Notes under the pieces: generated by a model | Databases searched by the model: none | What the model was told of the DNA's origin: nothing | What the model saw: the letters and a program-made list of their open reading frames with translations, nothing else | From: Aldrovandia affinis | Lineage: Eukaryota; Chordata; Actinopteri; Notacanthiformes; Halosauridae | Assembly: GCA_029706075.1 (NCBI GenBank) | Contig: JAINUG010000178.1 | Coordinates: 592,429-656,428, forward strand | Reading direction: 5' to 3' | Length of the DNA: 64,000 nt | Shown here: positions 10,860-21,433 of the stretch, in pieces | Layout: each line of letters begins with the position of its first letter | Numbering within the stretch: position 1 is the stretch's first letter | Position numbers and translations under genes: made by a program

Positions 10860-11377
10860 TAACAAAATCAGCTTTCCTCCACTGGGGCCAGCATGCAGTG
10901 GAATTGAAGCTAAGTGGGTTTGTAATTCAGCAGATATGTATCTTTAAAGGCTCTGAAACTAAATGTTCAGTTTAATTAGATTTAATGGATGCGCCATTGG
11001 CTGGTGTGGTTTGGAAGCAAGAACGCGGAGACCGTACCGTTTTCTTCCCTCCCGCTGTTAAAATTCTCCACTCATGTCAGACCGCCTTGAAGGTCAACTT
11101 CAAGAGCTGATACAGGACGACCTTGAGCAACAGCAGGGATCAAAACACAGCGACTGCGCTGTGAATCTTTGAATGTGTCTCCACGGATGCCTCTTTCACC
11201 AACGTGCGACGAAATGGTTTGTCTGGATGTCTTTTGCTTGGATGTCTTCTATGCTTGGATGGCTCTTTTTATAAATGCGCTAAGAAACCGTTTCTTTATG
11301 CTAAGTGATATTTGCATAAGATAAGAGATATTAAAGGACACCTTGTGAGAATAGTGGGCTGGCGGAATATTATTATA
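10860..11377. other. Non-coding stretch, no feature seen
   Basis: AT-balanced unique-looking sequence. There is a short near-repeat of CTTGGATGTCTT words at 11223-11265, with no exon or element end recognised. If the exon at 10188 belongs to a gene reaching 16779, this is intron. Confidence 0.4.
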
Positions 11378-12188
11378 TACAGTAGGCTCCGTTTTTATTC
11401 ACACCCTTGATAAAGATGAACAAAAGAGACCGTATAAAATAAACTATATATGTAATGAGGTACATTTTATGCTAAAAAAAACCTACATTACAAATACAAT
11501 TGTTCAGAAAAACATATTTTGTTATGTTATGGAACTATACAGTGGCCTACAGTGGTATCCTGTTTCCCTAGGGTATAAAAAGGAGGGAAATGTTTGAAAT
11601 AATGTGGTCAGCCATCATCATGGTGAAAGGCAAAGAACTCCCTGAAAGCATCAGAGAAATGGTTATTGACCTCTACAGGTCAGGAGATGGCTACAAAAAA
11701 CTAAAAAGTTCAAAGATACCGCTTTCCACTGTTGTGTCAATTATTAGGAACAGTGGCTAACCTGCCAGGTAGAGGACACAAGTCTATCTTGCCCCCACGT
11801 AGTGAGACGGATGGTTCGAGAGGCAAAAAGAAGTCCAAAGGGCACAGTTCATCTAAAGCTACCATTCGATGACGCCTACATGACAATGGCCTTATAGCAT
11901 TTTGCTAGAGTTGCAAAGAGTTGCAAGAAGTAGCCTCTTTTGGAGACAATTCACCAAAAAAGGCCTCTTGAATTTGAACTACAATTGGAACTGTGACTAA
12001 ATCAAGCTTTTTGGACATGCACATCAGTGTTATGTTTGGTGTACATATGCAATGCAAGTAATGTTGAAAAGCACCTCATGCCTTCGGTGAAACATGGTGG
12101 TGGATCTTTAATTCTTTGGGGTTGTTTTGCATCCACAGGCCCTGGGGCCCTTCTTAAAATAGATGGAACCATGAAATCCAGCATGTAC

Positions 12189-12823
12189 TGTGGCAGCCCG
12201 GAGGGTTGCACCACAAAATGGCTGCCTGGCCTCCAACACATGGCAGCCATTTTTCACTACATTTCCCAGCATGCCACCGCAACACCTGAACGAAGTCACG
12301 GCAAATTGGACAAACGAGCAGCTGGAAGCCATTTTGGAGGCCTATTTAAAGGGCGGTTGCCCATTGTTCTTGGAGAGGAGTCGGAACGAGTTGGGAAAGG
12401 AGTTGCTGTGCGAATTGTTGAGTAAATACCTGTGAAGTCATTGACCAGCCAGGATTTACAAGGAGTGGTGAGAGAGAGTTTTTTGAGAGTTTTGGAGAGA
12501 ATTTTTGAGAGAGTATTTTTGGAGAGAGTTTTTGAAAGAGTGTTGGGGAATTGTTTTGCTTTGGGATTGGATTGATTGGATTTTGATTACGGACTGGACA
12601 ACGAACCTTGGACCTGGATTGCGGATTTGGAACGGACAACAACAAAGAGACAAGCCTTGTGGACTTTGTGTTTGTATTCCCCAAAGACCCCACCCTGCGT
12701 TTTGTGTTGTTTGTTTCAATAAATCATAACTTCTGCTGATATTACTGCCTCCTCAGTGTTTTTACACGTGCCTACGCCCTCTGAACGGTCAGTGAGTGTC
12801 GCCCAACCCATGGGGACGCCACA
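12189..12823 (+). repeat. 5' LTR
   Basis: Starts TGTGGCAGCCCGGAGGG and ends GGGGACGCCACA. It includes a TATTTAAAG box near 12344 that may be the promoter and AATAAA near 12718 as a likely polyadenylation signal. A G/T-rich GAGAGTTTTTGAGAG-like tract lies at 12470-12540. Confidence 0.93.
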
Positions 12824-12915
12824 TATGGTGGAGAAGGCGGGCAGAGGGCAGCACAGATAGGCAAGAGGAGGTAGTGCAGCAGGGGTTTTGTTTGGTTTGT
12901 GCAACAGACTCCACG

Positions 12916-14267
12916 ATGGGAGAGATGCAGAGACTAAAGAGACGGGCAGCCATGGTGGAGGACCGATGGCGTGTCACCCTCCGGGAGGTCCAAGAGCTGA
13001 AGCAGAGTGCCCAGCTTGAGCTGTGCAAGGCAAAATTGGAGGTGAGCACCGCAGAGGATCGCCACCTGATGGCCATGATGAAGTTGAGAGAAGAGCTCCA
13101 CATGGACTCCCTGGAAGTGATGAGAATCATGGCTGGGGAGATGGAAAAGGAGAGGGCATCCCTTGGCGATGAGATGAGGCGGGTAGAGTCCCACAACCTG
13201 GCGCTCAAAGAACAGGTGAGCTACCTAACCCAGATGTGGGAGAATGAGCAGCGACATTGTCGGGACATGCAGGAGTCGGGACCAGGCCGCAGATGAGTGT
13301 GCCAGGGCCTTGGGGGATGCCCAGACCAGGCTCGCCCAGAAGGAGGCAGAGCTAACGGAGAACCATGCGTCCGAGGCGGAGCAACTCCGGTGCCGAGTGG
13401 AGCAGGAGAGCAGGGATACGCACCAGGTCGAGGCCAACGCCCTGCGGGAGCAGCTGGCCCAGCTGGAGAAGAGCGTGGAGCAGGAAAAAGCCCAGAACCA
13501 GGAGCTACAGACCGAGCAGGAGAAGCTCCTGGCCCAGAGAGATGACGTCAGCTCCCAGCTGCAGGAGGTGAACCGCGCCAACAGCCGGCTCCTGGAGCAG
13601 CTGACTGAACGGGGCCAGGAGAAGGACAAACTCCAGCAGGCGCTGGAGGAGACCAGGAAGACGGCGGACAAGCGCCAGGGCAGGCTGGACGAGCTGGCCA
13701 TCGACGTGGCGCAGGAAAAGTCGCGCTACGAGAAGGAGCTGCGTGGCCTGCACGAGGACAAGAACCGCACCGAGGAGGAGATCCGGTCACAGCTCCGTGA
13801 CGAGAAGGCCCGCACGGGAGCTGGAGAGCCTACAGCAGACGGTGGAGGTCAGACTCAAAGAGGCGAACGAGACGGCGGAGAAGAGTGCGCTGGAGCACCA
13901 GGAGCAGGTCCAGAAGCTGCAGATGGAGCAGACCGCACAGCTTCAGGGGAAGATGGCGGAGATGGAAGCCCAGCAGCGGGCCACAGAAAAGGCAGGTCGG
14001 GAAGTACTGAAGGTCCAAGCCGAGACTGTGCTGGACCTACAAGCCCGACTGAAAGGGGTGAGTGAGGAGCTGGACTGTGTACAGTGTGTTCCTGTCACCC
14101 AAGACGCTAGCACGCAGGTGGAGGTCCCGCAGCCAGCGGAGCTGGGAGGACAGGATGACCAGACAGTGGAGTGGGGACAATGGTCCTCAGTCCCACTCAG
14201 CCTGCCGGACCTTCCAGGAAGCCTAGAGGAGCTATGGGGGACCATAGTATTGAGGAAGGCCTCATAA
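12916..14267 (+). pseudogene. Coiled-coil-coding region of the LTR element (fossil)
   Basis: Translated segments are dominated by Glu, Gln, Lys, Arg and Leu in heptad-like order (for example [60 protein letters not shown]). They end in a Pro/acidic tail. This is a long rod-like coiled coil with no zinc knuckle and no enzymatic motif. It may be an atypical gag-like structural protein or a captured host coiled-coil gene. The sequence is more GC-rich than the LTRs. The region is broken, at about two places. Confidence 0.6.
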
Positions 14268-14410
14268 TTATGGCCGAGGCCGGTTTGAGCACCCAACCAT
14301 CTCCTGAAAAGGTGAGTCCATCTCCCTCACTAAAAATCAAAAGACAGGGAAGAATGGAGCGCAGACATTCTGGTCGTAAGAAAAGGGAGATTTGAGAGCG
14401 AGAGATTTGA

Positions 14411-14455
14411 GAGAAAATACCTGTGGAAGTCGGTTGACCAACCAGGATTTAAAGT
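14411..14455 (+). repeat. Internal LTR-like fragment (fossil)
   Basis: AAATACCTGTGGAAGTCGGT and the following GACCAACCAGGATTTA closely resemble the LTR block near 12423-12460 (AAATACCTGTGAAGTCATTG, GACCAGCCAGGATTTA). It is clearly more diverged than the two full LTRs are from each other. Confidence 0.6.
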
Positions 14456-14927
14456 GCGTGGGAAGCATGTGTGGAGCAGAGATGCCAGAAAGGTGGAAAA
14501 GAAAGACAAAGGGAGAATTAACCATGTGGTGAAGGGCATGTTTTCCCCAGTTACCCCACCTGACCCCCTGAAAGGAAAAGGGAGGTGGAGGAAAAGGCTG
14601 AAGCCTGGACACTGGATTCGGAATGGCGTAATGGATACCGGAGGTGCCATGGGGGGCTGGTGAAGACCAGAACAGGAGCGGTGACCGCTCCGTCCGTGGA
14701 GCCCAGAGCCTGTACCCACTGGGGGCCATTTTGGGGCAGAAAAAGTGAGCAACTGACGTCACTCATTAATGTCTGCCGGACATTTTTCAGGCGACCGGGG
14801 ACTGGGGATTCTGGACGTTTGACCCCGGGGACACTTCCTGAGGGGACCTGGAGAGGGGGACCCTCCTGGTGGCCGCTGGACATAGGCCGCTCGGCCCTCC
14901 CCGAGGTCAGAGCTGAGGAGGAGGGTG

Positions 14928-15561
14928 TGTGGCAGCCCGGAGGGTTGCACCACAAAATGGCTGCCTGGCCAACACATGGCAGCCATTTTTCACTACATTT
15001 CCCAGCATGCCACCGCAACACCTGAACGAAGTCACGGCAAATTGGACAAACGAGCAGCTGGAAGCCATTTTGAGGCCTATTTAAAGGGCGGTTGCCCATT
15101 GTTCTTGGAGAGGAGTCGGAACGAGTTGGGAAAGGAGTTGCTGTGCGAATTGTTGAGTAAATACCTGTGAAGTCATTGACCAGCCAGGATTTACAAGGAG
15201 TGGTGAGAGAGAGTTTTTTTGAGAGTTTTGGAGAGAATTTTTGAGAGAGTATTTTTGGAGAGAGTTTTTGAAAGAGTGTTGGGGAATTGTTTTTGCTTTG
15301 GGATTGGATTGATTGGATTTTGATTACGGACTGGACAACGAACCTTGGACCTGGATTGCGGATTTGGAACGGACAACAACAAAGAGACAAGCCTTGTGGA
15401 CTTTGTGTTTGTATTCCCCCAAAGACCCCACCCTGCGTTTTGTGTTGTTTGTTTCAATAAATCATAACTTCTGCTGATATTACTGCCTCCTCAGTGTTTT
15501 TACACGTGCCTACGCCCTCTGAACGGTCAGTGAGTGTCGCCCAACCCATGGGGACGCCACA
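14928..15561 (+). repeat. 3' LTR
   Basis: Matches the 5' LTR over its full length without a base substitution that I could find; the differences are one 3-bp indel and single-base changes in run lengths. It is followed by GTAC, the target duplication. Confidence 0.93.
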
Positions 15562-15841
15562 GTACCAAGACAATTTGTCCAAAAACCTTGTGCCCTCTGG
15601 CAGGAAGCTACACCTTAGCCACAGATGGACCTTCCAACAAGACAACGATCCCAAACATACGTCCAAAGAAACTAAGAAATGGTTGACAGAGCCCAAGATC
15701 AATGTCTTGACATGGCCATCTCAGTCTCCAGACCTGAATCCAATTGAACATTTGTGGTTTGAGCTCAAAAAAGCAGTCCACAAATGCCAATCCAAGAATA
15801 TGAAGGAACAAGAACAATTCCGTCCTAGAGCCTGGGAGCCT

Positions 15842-16265
15842 GGTGTTAAGTTCAGTGGTGGGCTCCGTGATATTTACGACAGATATGACACTGTCTCAGA
15901 CTCCAGAATCGCTCCAGAATCTCCCATAAGTGTTTTATTGGGTTGAGATCTGGTGACTGAGGCAGCCATGGCATATGGTTCGCATTGTTTCCATGCTCAT
16001 AAAACCATTCGATGACCACTCGTGCCCTGTGGGTGGGGCATTGTCATCCTGGAAGAGACCACTCCCATCAGGATAAAAATGCTTCACCATAGTATGAAGG
16101 TGATCACTCAGAATGCCTTTCTATTTATTGGCATATTACCTTGCCCTCTAAGGGGTTGAGTGGACCTGAACCATGCCGGGAAAATGCACCCCACACCATA
16201 AAAGAGCCTCCAGAACCCTTCACTTACTCAAGTGTTTCCTTTATTTTGGCAGTCACTTGTATGTA
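15842..16265 (-). mobile_element. Tc1-like element fragment with M-family end
   Basis: On the minus strand it starts with an end related to CAAGTGACTGCCAAAATAAA (M-family terminal repeat). It then carries a decayed transposase C-terminal half: FYPDGSGLFQDDNAPP, then PQSPDLNPI with Lys in place of the catalytic Glu, then LWEILERFWSL. It directly abuts the interrupted Tc1. It is a probable source family for the M miniature elements. Confidence 0.72.
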
Positions 16266-16720
16266 GAAATGCATGTAACGGCTAGTCCGAGACATCTAAG
16301 CACAATGATGTATTCATTATTTTTTTGCTGGGAGTTCTTAGGCTTTCACAATAGAAACAGTGTGTTGGTTTTGGCATATACGTCTCATTCTATTCGAATG
16401 CGTGCGGTGCATTATGCTCGGAGTAATTCCACGGAAAAAGTGCACAGCCCTCGCCAGTATTCAGATCCAGACTGGTTCCAGTGTGGTCCTTTACCGTCCA
16501 TTACTGCCCCTGGAAAATGCGCCATTACTGGCCAGCTGCAAGCTGATTGATTTTTTATGACCGTTAAATTTGGTTAAATAAACTTGTTTCTGTCCAAAGC
16601 ATCGGCCTCTGGATATATATATTCGGCGGTTTCTCTTCCTCGCCACATAGCCAGAGGTAGCGTTCTGTAAACGATTGGACCTGCAGTTCTTCCAGGACGT
16701 GCGGTCTGCATTGTGTAAAT
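16266..16720. other. Non-coding stretch, no feature seen
   Basis: Unique-looking sequence with a CpG-containing middle part; no splice-bounded frame or element end recognised. Confidence 0.35.
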
Positions 16721-16778
16721 ATAACAAATGTTATGGAGATGGGCTCGCCGTAAACGATTCAACGTTGCGTTCTCGCAG

Positions 16779-16889
16779 AATATCGGCGGGGGCCAGTACG
16801 ACATGGATGTGGAGGTGAGGAGAGCCCGGACCGAGCTGGACGAGCAGCCGGACAGGGGCTCGACCCAAACTCTGCCCCCGGAGGACCAG
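16779..16889 (+). CDS. Candidate internal exon, unidentified gene
   Basis: The acceptor TTCTCGCAG ends at 16778 and the donor CAG|GTACTG is at 16890. The 111 bases are open in phase 0 on both sides and encode NIGGGQYDMDVEVRRA, then TELDEQPDRGSTQTLPPEDQ. It is GC-rich and polar, unlike the repeats around it. Phase matches the exon ending at 10352, so the two could be consecutive exons with the Tc1/LTR nest in the intron. The family is not recognised. Confidence 0.4.
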
Positions 16890-16957
16890 GTACTGAGCCC
16901 AGAGCGTATCCCTCTTATGTGCTCCTGTGGTGGGGAAACCATCATTCTGGAGAGCTG

Positions 16958-17540
16958 AGACTCTCTCACAGTGCTGTCCAATGGGAGACTCTCTTGTGTT
17001 GATGTCCAATAGGAGAGACTCTCACAGTGCTGTCCAATGGGAGACTCTCTTATGTTGATGTCCAATAGGAGAGACTCTCACAGTGCTGTCCAATCGGAGA
17101 CTCTCTTATGTTGATGTCCAATAGGACAGACTCTTATGGTGCAGTTGAATGGGAGACTCCCCCATAGTGCTGTTCAATAGGAATGTCTCTCTCAGTGCTG
17201 TCCAATAAGAGACTCTCTCATAGTGCTGTCCAATAGGATATTCTCTCTCAGTGCTGTCCAATAGGAGACTATCTCGGTGCTGTCCAATAAGAGACGATAT
17301 CATAGTTCTGTCCAATGTGAGACTCTCTTATAGTGTAGTCCAATAGGATATTCTCTCTCAGTGCTGTCCAATAAGAGACTCTCTCATGGTGCTGTCCAAT
17401 AGAAGACTCCCACAGTTCTGTCCAATGTGAGACTCCCACAGTGCTGTCCAATAGGAGACTATCTCGGTGCTGTCCAATAAGAGACAATATCATAGTGCTG
17501 TCCAATGTGAGACTCTCTTATAGTGTAGTCCAATAGGAAT
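16958..17540. repeat. CCAAT-bearing minisatellite (about 29-bp unit)
   Basis: About 20 variable copies of GTGCTGTCCAATAGGAGACT plus CTCTCAT-like spacer. Most copies contain an intact CCAAT pentamer. It lies between the two candidate exons at 16779 and 17578. Confidence 0.92.
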
Positions 17541-17577
17541 CATCCTCATTACGGCGCGTCTGTCCCTTGTGTGTCAG

Positions 17578-17685
17578 GTGTTCCGGTGCCACTTTGTCGT
17601 TCTGAGTGTTCCATGGAAGAATCAGCTGGTTTTACTGCACAGCGCCTGCACCCCTACGGCCACCAGTGGATCTGCCTCGCACTGA
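17578..17685 (+). CDS. Candidate terminal exon, unidentified gene
   Basis: Follows an acceptor TGTGTGTCAG and stays open in phase 0 for 35 codons (VFRCHFVVLSVPWKNQLVLL) to a TGA at 17683. The phase suits the candidate exon at 16779. No polyadenylation signal was confirmed nearby and the frame is short, so this is weak. Confidence 0.22.
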   Translation: MFRCHFVVLSVPWKNQLVLLHSACTPTATSGSASH

Positions 17686-17689
17686 TCCA

Positions 17690-18314
17690 GACCCGCTCCG
17701 CTGGGACCATCGGATAGAGCCATCTTCTTCTCAGAGTGCCAGCTGTGATTGCACTGTATGCCTCGTGCCAGCGAGAGTTTTCATTCCCTTTTAGAGAAGT
17801 AAACAAATTCAGCTTGCTTTGTTTCCCCCCCGGGGGGAGAAGGGAGAAGGGAGAAAGCAGAGGGAGACTACAGAAGGAGTATTGCCACTGTAACTCCTCA
17901 CGCTTTTCACCTATGGATAAAAAATCTGCACATTCGCTTGTTTTTTTCTGTCGTGAATTTGTGTTCCTTTTTCATGCTTTCAGGATTCCCCCAGTATTAA
18001 TAATTGATGTATTTTTTTGTTGTCGTTTCGAGGCACAGTGTGTGTGGCCTGTTATAGAACGGCCCGTAAATATTTGAGCCGTCACATCTGTGTGTGATTA
18101 CGTTTGGGCTGCGGTGTTGAGAGCGGCCTGTACCCTCACCGCAGTGGACAGCCCCGCCCGCTCTGTGGCTCTGCAGTAAGAGAACCCACCGAGAGGAAAA
18201 AGAGACGCGCAAACAGCGGCATCCATCACCGTAGCATCAAATTAGGCATCAACTAATGTCCATTTATCCAATCCAATTTACTTTCAATCATCAGGCCTGG
18301 AGAGACTAAATAGG
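17690..18314. other. Non-coding stretch, no feature seen
   Basis: Contains a G-rich run (CGGGGGGAGAAGGGAGAAGG) near 17830 and mixed unique sequence; no exon or element recognised. Confidence 0.35.
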
Positions 18315-18322
18315 GGCTACAC

Positions 18323-18527
18323 CAGGGGTGGGCACTCTTACCCTGTATAGGCCGGTGTGGGTGCAGGCTTTTGTTCCAGCCGAGCAGTAGCTCACCTGAT
18401 TTGACTAATCAGCTAATCAAAGTCTTCAATCAGGCCTTTGATTAGTGGAATCAGGTGTGTCACTGTTCAGTTGGAACAAAAGCCTGCACCCACACCGGCC
18501 CACACAGGGTAAGATTGCCCACCCCTG
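18323..18527. mobile_element. Palindromic hAT miniature element, intact
   Basis: Ends CAGGGGTGGGCA and the inverted TGCCCACCCCTG, flanked by an exact 8-bp duplication GGCTACAC (18315-18322 and 18528-18535), the hallmark of hAT transposition. The arms pair almost throughout, for example GTGTGGGTGCAGGCTTTTGT with its complement near 18475. About 205 bp, non-coding. Confidence 0.92.
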
Positions 18528-18539
18528 GGCTACACACAC

Positions 18540-20220
18540 AGGTGGATAGTAGAGAGGAGATGCAAACCTGCGACTACCACACCGCTGCATCGCTAGCGAT
18601 ACACAATACAGTTTCTAAAACAAATGGTTAAAGCAGAAACAAGTAAACTCAACAAGTGGACAATAATCTCCTTTAGGAAGTCTCAGACAGATTTCACATG
18701 CTGATATTTTGCCATTCATACAGTTTTTAGGCAGTATAGTTCATCCATTTCAAGCGTAAACGTTGTATGGATTACCAAATGTATGCGTTTGTGCAATCGG
18801 TGCCGGTTATTTCCATCGCTCCGACTCTGTAAGACACGTTCACCGTTGCTGAACGTCTGGTCACGTGACACGTTAGGTGCCCCAAGCAGGAAGTGCATAG
18901 CTACTATGGAATGCTGGCCCAGTGTTTGCCGGAACACTCCGAACGTTAAAACCAGCTTTAAGACTTGAATGAATTCTTATCAGTCTCTGTGCAGTGGCAT
19001 TCATTCTTGCCCTGGGAGACCCGCAGAGTGGCTGGTTTTTATTTTCCACCTTAAAAACAGCAACCAATTCAGACATAATCAACTGCTTTTATTGATTAAG
19101 AAATGCTGAGTAACGGCGAAAACCCGCACAACCCCAAGGGCTCCCCAAGGGAAAGTGTGAATACCACAGGTCTACGACGAGGGGGCTTGTGAGTGCACTA
19201 CGTTTGTAAAGCAGAAACGAAGACAATCGGAAAGTAAACCTTAGAACCCTGTTTACGCAGGACCTCTTTTTAACTGTATGTGAACGTTTTTTATATACAT
19301 AAATAGAGAATTAATCATTGGCATCTCCTTCAGGGCAATGGCAACCTAATAATGTAGTACATAAAATAGCCACAAGATGGCGCCCAGTGCAAAGATTAAT
19401 CACGTCATATTTCGTTGACGTGCATGTTACAAGAACCTTTTAAATTCTACATGCAAGGTCAAACGGGTTATCTGCCAAAAAATGTGAACACTGTTATGTA
19501 ATAATTACCTGCGTATTTCAATTGAGAAATATTGCTTTTTAAAGGTAAAGATATACAGTGAACAACAGGAACATGTTTTGAAGCCAAGAACCTTGCCTGA
19601 TATGTAAAACTGTCCTTGTGTATCGACCTAAGACAAATAAGTGCTTGCAGGTTAGTTGTTTTATGCTGTCAGATGGTTATTTTACTGTTTTAAGCAGTTA
19701 TTTAAAACAAATGCCCTTGTTTTGCATTTTGTTTGTGATATTTCCACATGAATATAGGCTATTCATACTGTAAGGATCGCATGGGAACGAATTGAAGTTT
19801 CTAATCGGGTAGAAATGACAAAACTTCCAACTAGGTACCGGGGATCCACATTCACCCCACTGCTTTATTCTCAACTGAAAATTAGATACTCAACCGAACA
19901 GTTTTTACACCCCGAGAATGCACAGAGGAACAAGAGAGACGGGCAAGGTCGGTGTTTATTTGTGCACATCCGAACTACTACGCGCTACCGTTCTCCAGCC
20001 CGTCTGCATCTCGACGCAGAGAGACACAAAGCAGAGCGAGAGCGAGAGCGAGACCGAGACCGAGAGCGAATTCCTGAGAGGTGAGTGCGGCAGTCTCCCT
20101 AATGAGAATACAACTTCCCAACGTTACAACACATACAACTTTATGTGACAGGTTTTGTGGCTCGAACGTCGGCAGTGTCAATGATTAGGCTAGCGCACGG
20201 TTCGATAGCTCTACGTCGAT
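18540..20220. other. Non-coding stretch, little seen
   Basis: Mostly AT-balanced unique sequence. At 20035-20083 there is a GAGCGAGAGCGAGACCGAGA tract followed by a donor-like GAGAG|GTGAGT at 20080, which could mark a 5' untranslated exon but is weak. Confidence 0.3.
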
Positions 20221-20223
20221 TAT

Positions 20224-20291
20224 CTCTAGCCACGAATGCACTCTTGTAAGTCGCTTTGGATAAAAAAGCGTCTGCCAAAATTGTAACTTGT
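20224..20291 (+). mobile_element. L2-type SINE/LINE 3' tail fragment
   Basis: TGTAAGTCGCTTTGGATAAA followed by AAGCGTCTGCCAAAATTGTA shows the GGATA-loop stem-loop and a decayed TGTAA tail. Confidence 0.7.
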
Positions 20292-20538
20292 AATGAGAAT
20301 ACAACGCCCGGCGTTTGCCTCTTGGCGTCACCGGCAGTCGGGTTTATTTTAGTCTCTGCTGTTAAATTTTACGAAGGGAGAGATTGACGGGCGCGCGACC
20401 CCGCTGCCAGATTAACTTTGGAAATGTTTACCGCCGATGTCAACAACTCTGCGAGACCGAGTCCAGCTTGCCTCCGCAAGGGCCACACCAGACCAGACCA
20501 CACCGAATCTACAGCAGGGATAATAGAGTGAGAGCGCA

Positions 20539-20691
20539 GGGCCCGCATTCATAAAGTGTCTTGGAGTGAGAGTGCTGATCTAGGATCAGTTTGGTCTTTT
20601 AGCTCATAATGGATGAGGTTAGGATAAGGACATGGGAAACCTGATCCTAGATCAGCACTGCTGTTCTGAGATGCTTTATACACACGGGCCC
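20539..20691. mobile_element. Palindromic miniature element (GATCTAGGATCAG family)
   Basis: GGGCCCGCATTCATAAAGTG at left and an inverted counterpart ending GGGCCC at right. Inner arms are CTGATCTAGGATCAG and CTGATCCTAGATCAG. Superfamily not assigned. Confidence 0.75.
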
Positions 20692-20699
20692 AGACCTCA

Positions 20700-21430
20700 C
20701 TCCGAGACCAACCATGCTATAGCCTACTATGTGGGTATGAATGTTTGTGTGTAAAGGACACAATACAATGTGCTTGTTGCAGACTTGAAGGGGAATTGAA
20801 CATTTTATTGTACAGCCTGGGAAAGTTTAACAAAGACACACTGCCTCGAATTGTGAGTGCAGTTCTTATGGACACCTCTATGAAGAGGTGGGTCCTTGCT
20901 TAACCCCAAATCGAGGACAGAACACACCTTTGGACAAGGTGATTGGTCAAATGATGATTTGGCCCTAGATCAAGGCTGAAACGAGGCCTATGGAGCATCG
21001 TCATTGGGGAGAAACATAAGGAACTGTGTACCTCTTTACATAATGATGTCATATGCATGACATAACACCTGTCATAACCAGTCATAATGTACGCAGTGAT
21101 CACTTTGAATCACTTATTTTTAATCTGTTTTGTTTTTTCTGCATACATGATGGCAGTCATAAGCTAGTAATATGCTGCCAGGACTGGTTCTGAGAGATGC
21201 TATGTCATGCTTATCACCATGTTATGTAGACTTTATGGCATATACCATATACAGTAGTTCAAGTGCTATGAGGAAATCGGAGAAGCGAGAGTAAGCATGG
21301 GTAACATTGGGGAGGAGAGCTCTTCCTGGGAACAGATTGTTCAATATAATAATATAATATATATTATATTATTATTATTAGGTTGTTAAGAGGTGGACGA
21401 GAGCAGAAGCAGTGTGGAAGAGGGCCGAGG
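20700..21430. other. Non-coding stretch with short (TAATA)n
   Basis: Unique-looking AT-rich DNA; a palindromic AATATAATATATATTATATT tract is at 21344-21380. No exon seen. Confidence 0.35.
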
Positions 21431-21433
21431 ATT

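Larger units (their letters stand above)
12189..15561 (+). mobile_element. LTR retroelement, non-autonomous, coiled-coil-coding (fossil)
   Basis: Two LTRs of 635 and 634 bp begin TG and end CA and are flanked by the 4-bp duplication GTAC. A polypurine tract (GAGGAGGAGGG) precedes the 3' LTR, and TGGTGGAGAAGG shortly after the 5' LTR is a possible primer site that I could not match to a tRNA. The 2.1-kb interior shows no protease, reverse transcriptase, RNase H or integrase motif. It instead holds a coiled-coil-coding stretch. The two LTRs differ only by a 3-bp indel and run-length differences, so the insertion is very young. The coding part looks broken, at about two places. Family not assigned; the 4-bp target site does not decide between Ty3-like and retrovirus-like groups. 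Confidence 0.88.
11380..15830 (+). mobile_element. Tc1-like element (DD34E) interrupted by LTR element
   Basis: The left end CAGTAGGCTCCGTTTTTATT follows TA (11378-11379). The transposase starts near 11620 (MVKGKELPESIREMV, YRSGDGYKK, an N-terminal helix-turn-helix). It resumes after the LTR insertion at 15566 with FQQDNDPKHTSK and WPSQSPDLNPIEHLW. The Asp-to-Glu spacing is 34 residues. Several stops interrupt the N-terminal half. The right terminal repeat is missing; similarity ends near 15830. The LTR insertion duplicated GTAC (12185-12188 and 15562-15565), proving the Tc1 was there first. Confidence 0.85.

Noticed and set aside
10342-10862. Cys-Val and His-Thr repeat frames
   Set aside because: Translation of (TG)n and (AC)n tracts.
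14600-14700. Asp-Thr-Gly word as a protease in the LTR element
   Set aside because: An isolated triplet without the flanking residues of an aspartic protease; treated as chance.
19815-20084. Frame ending in an Arg-Glu-Asp run before a GTGAGT donor
   Set aside because: The Arg-Glu run derives from a GAGCGA repeat and no acceptor or conserved motif is seen; at most a 5' untranslated exon.
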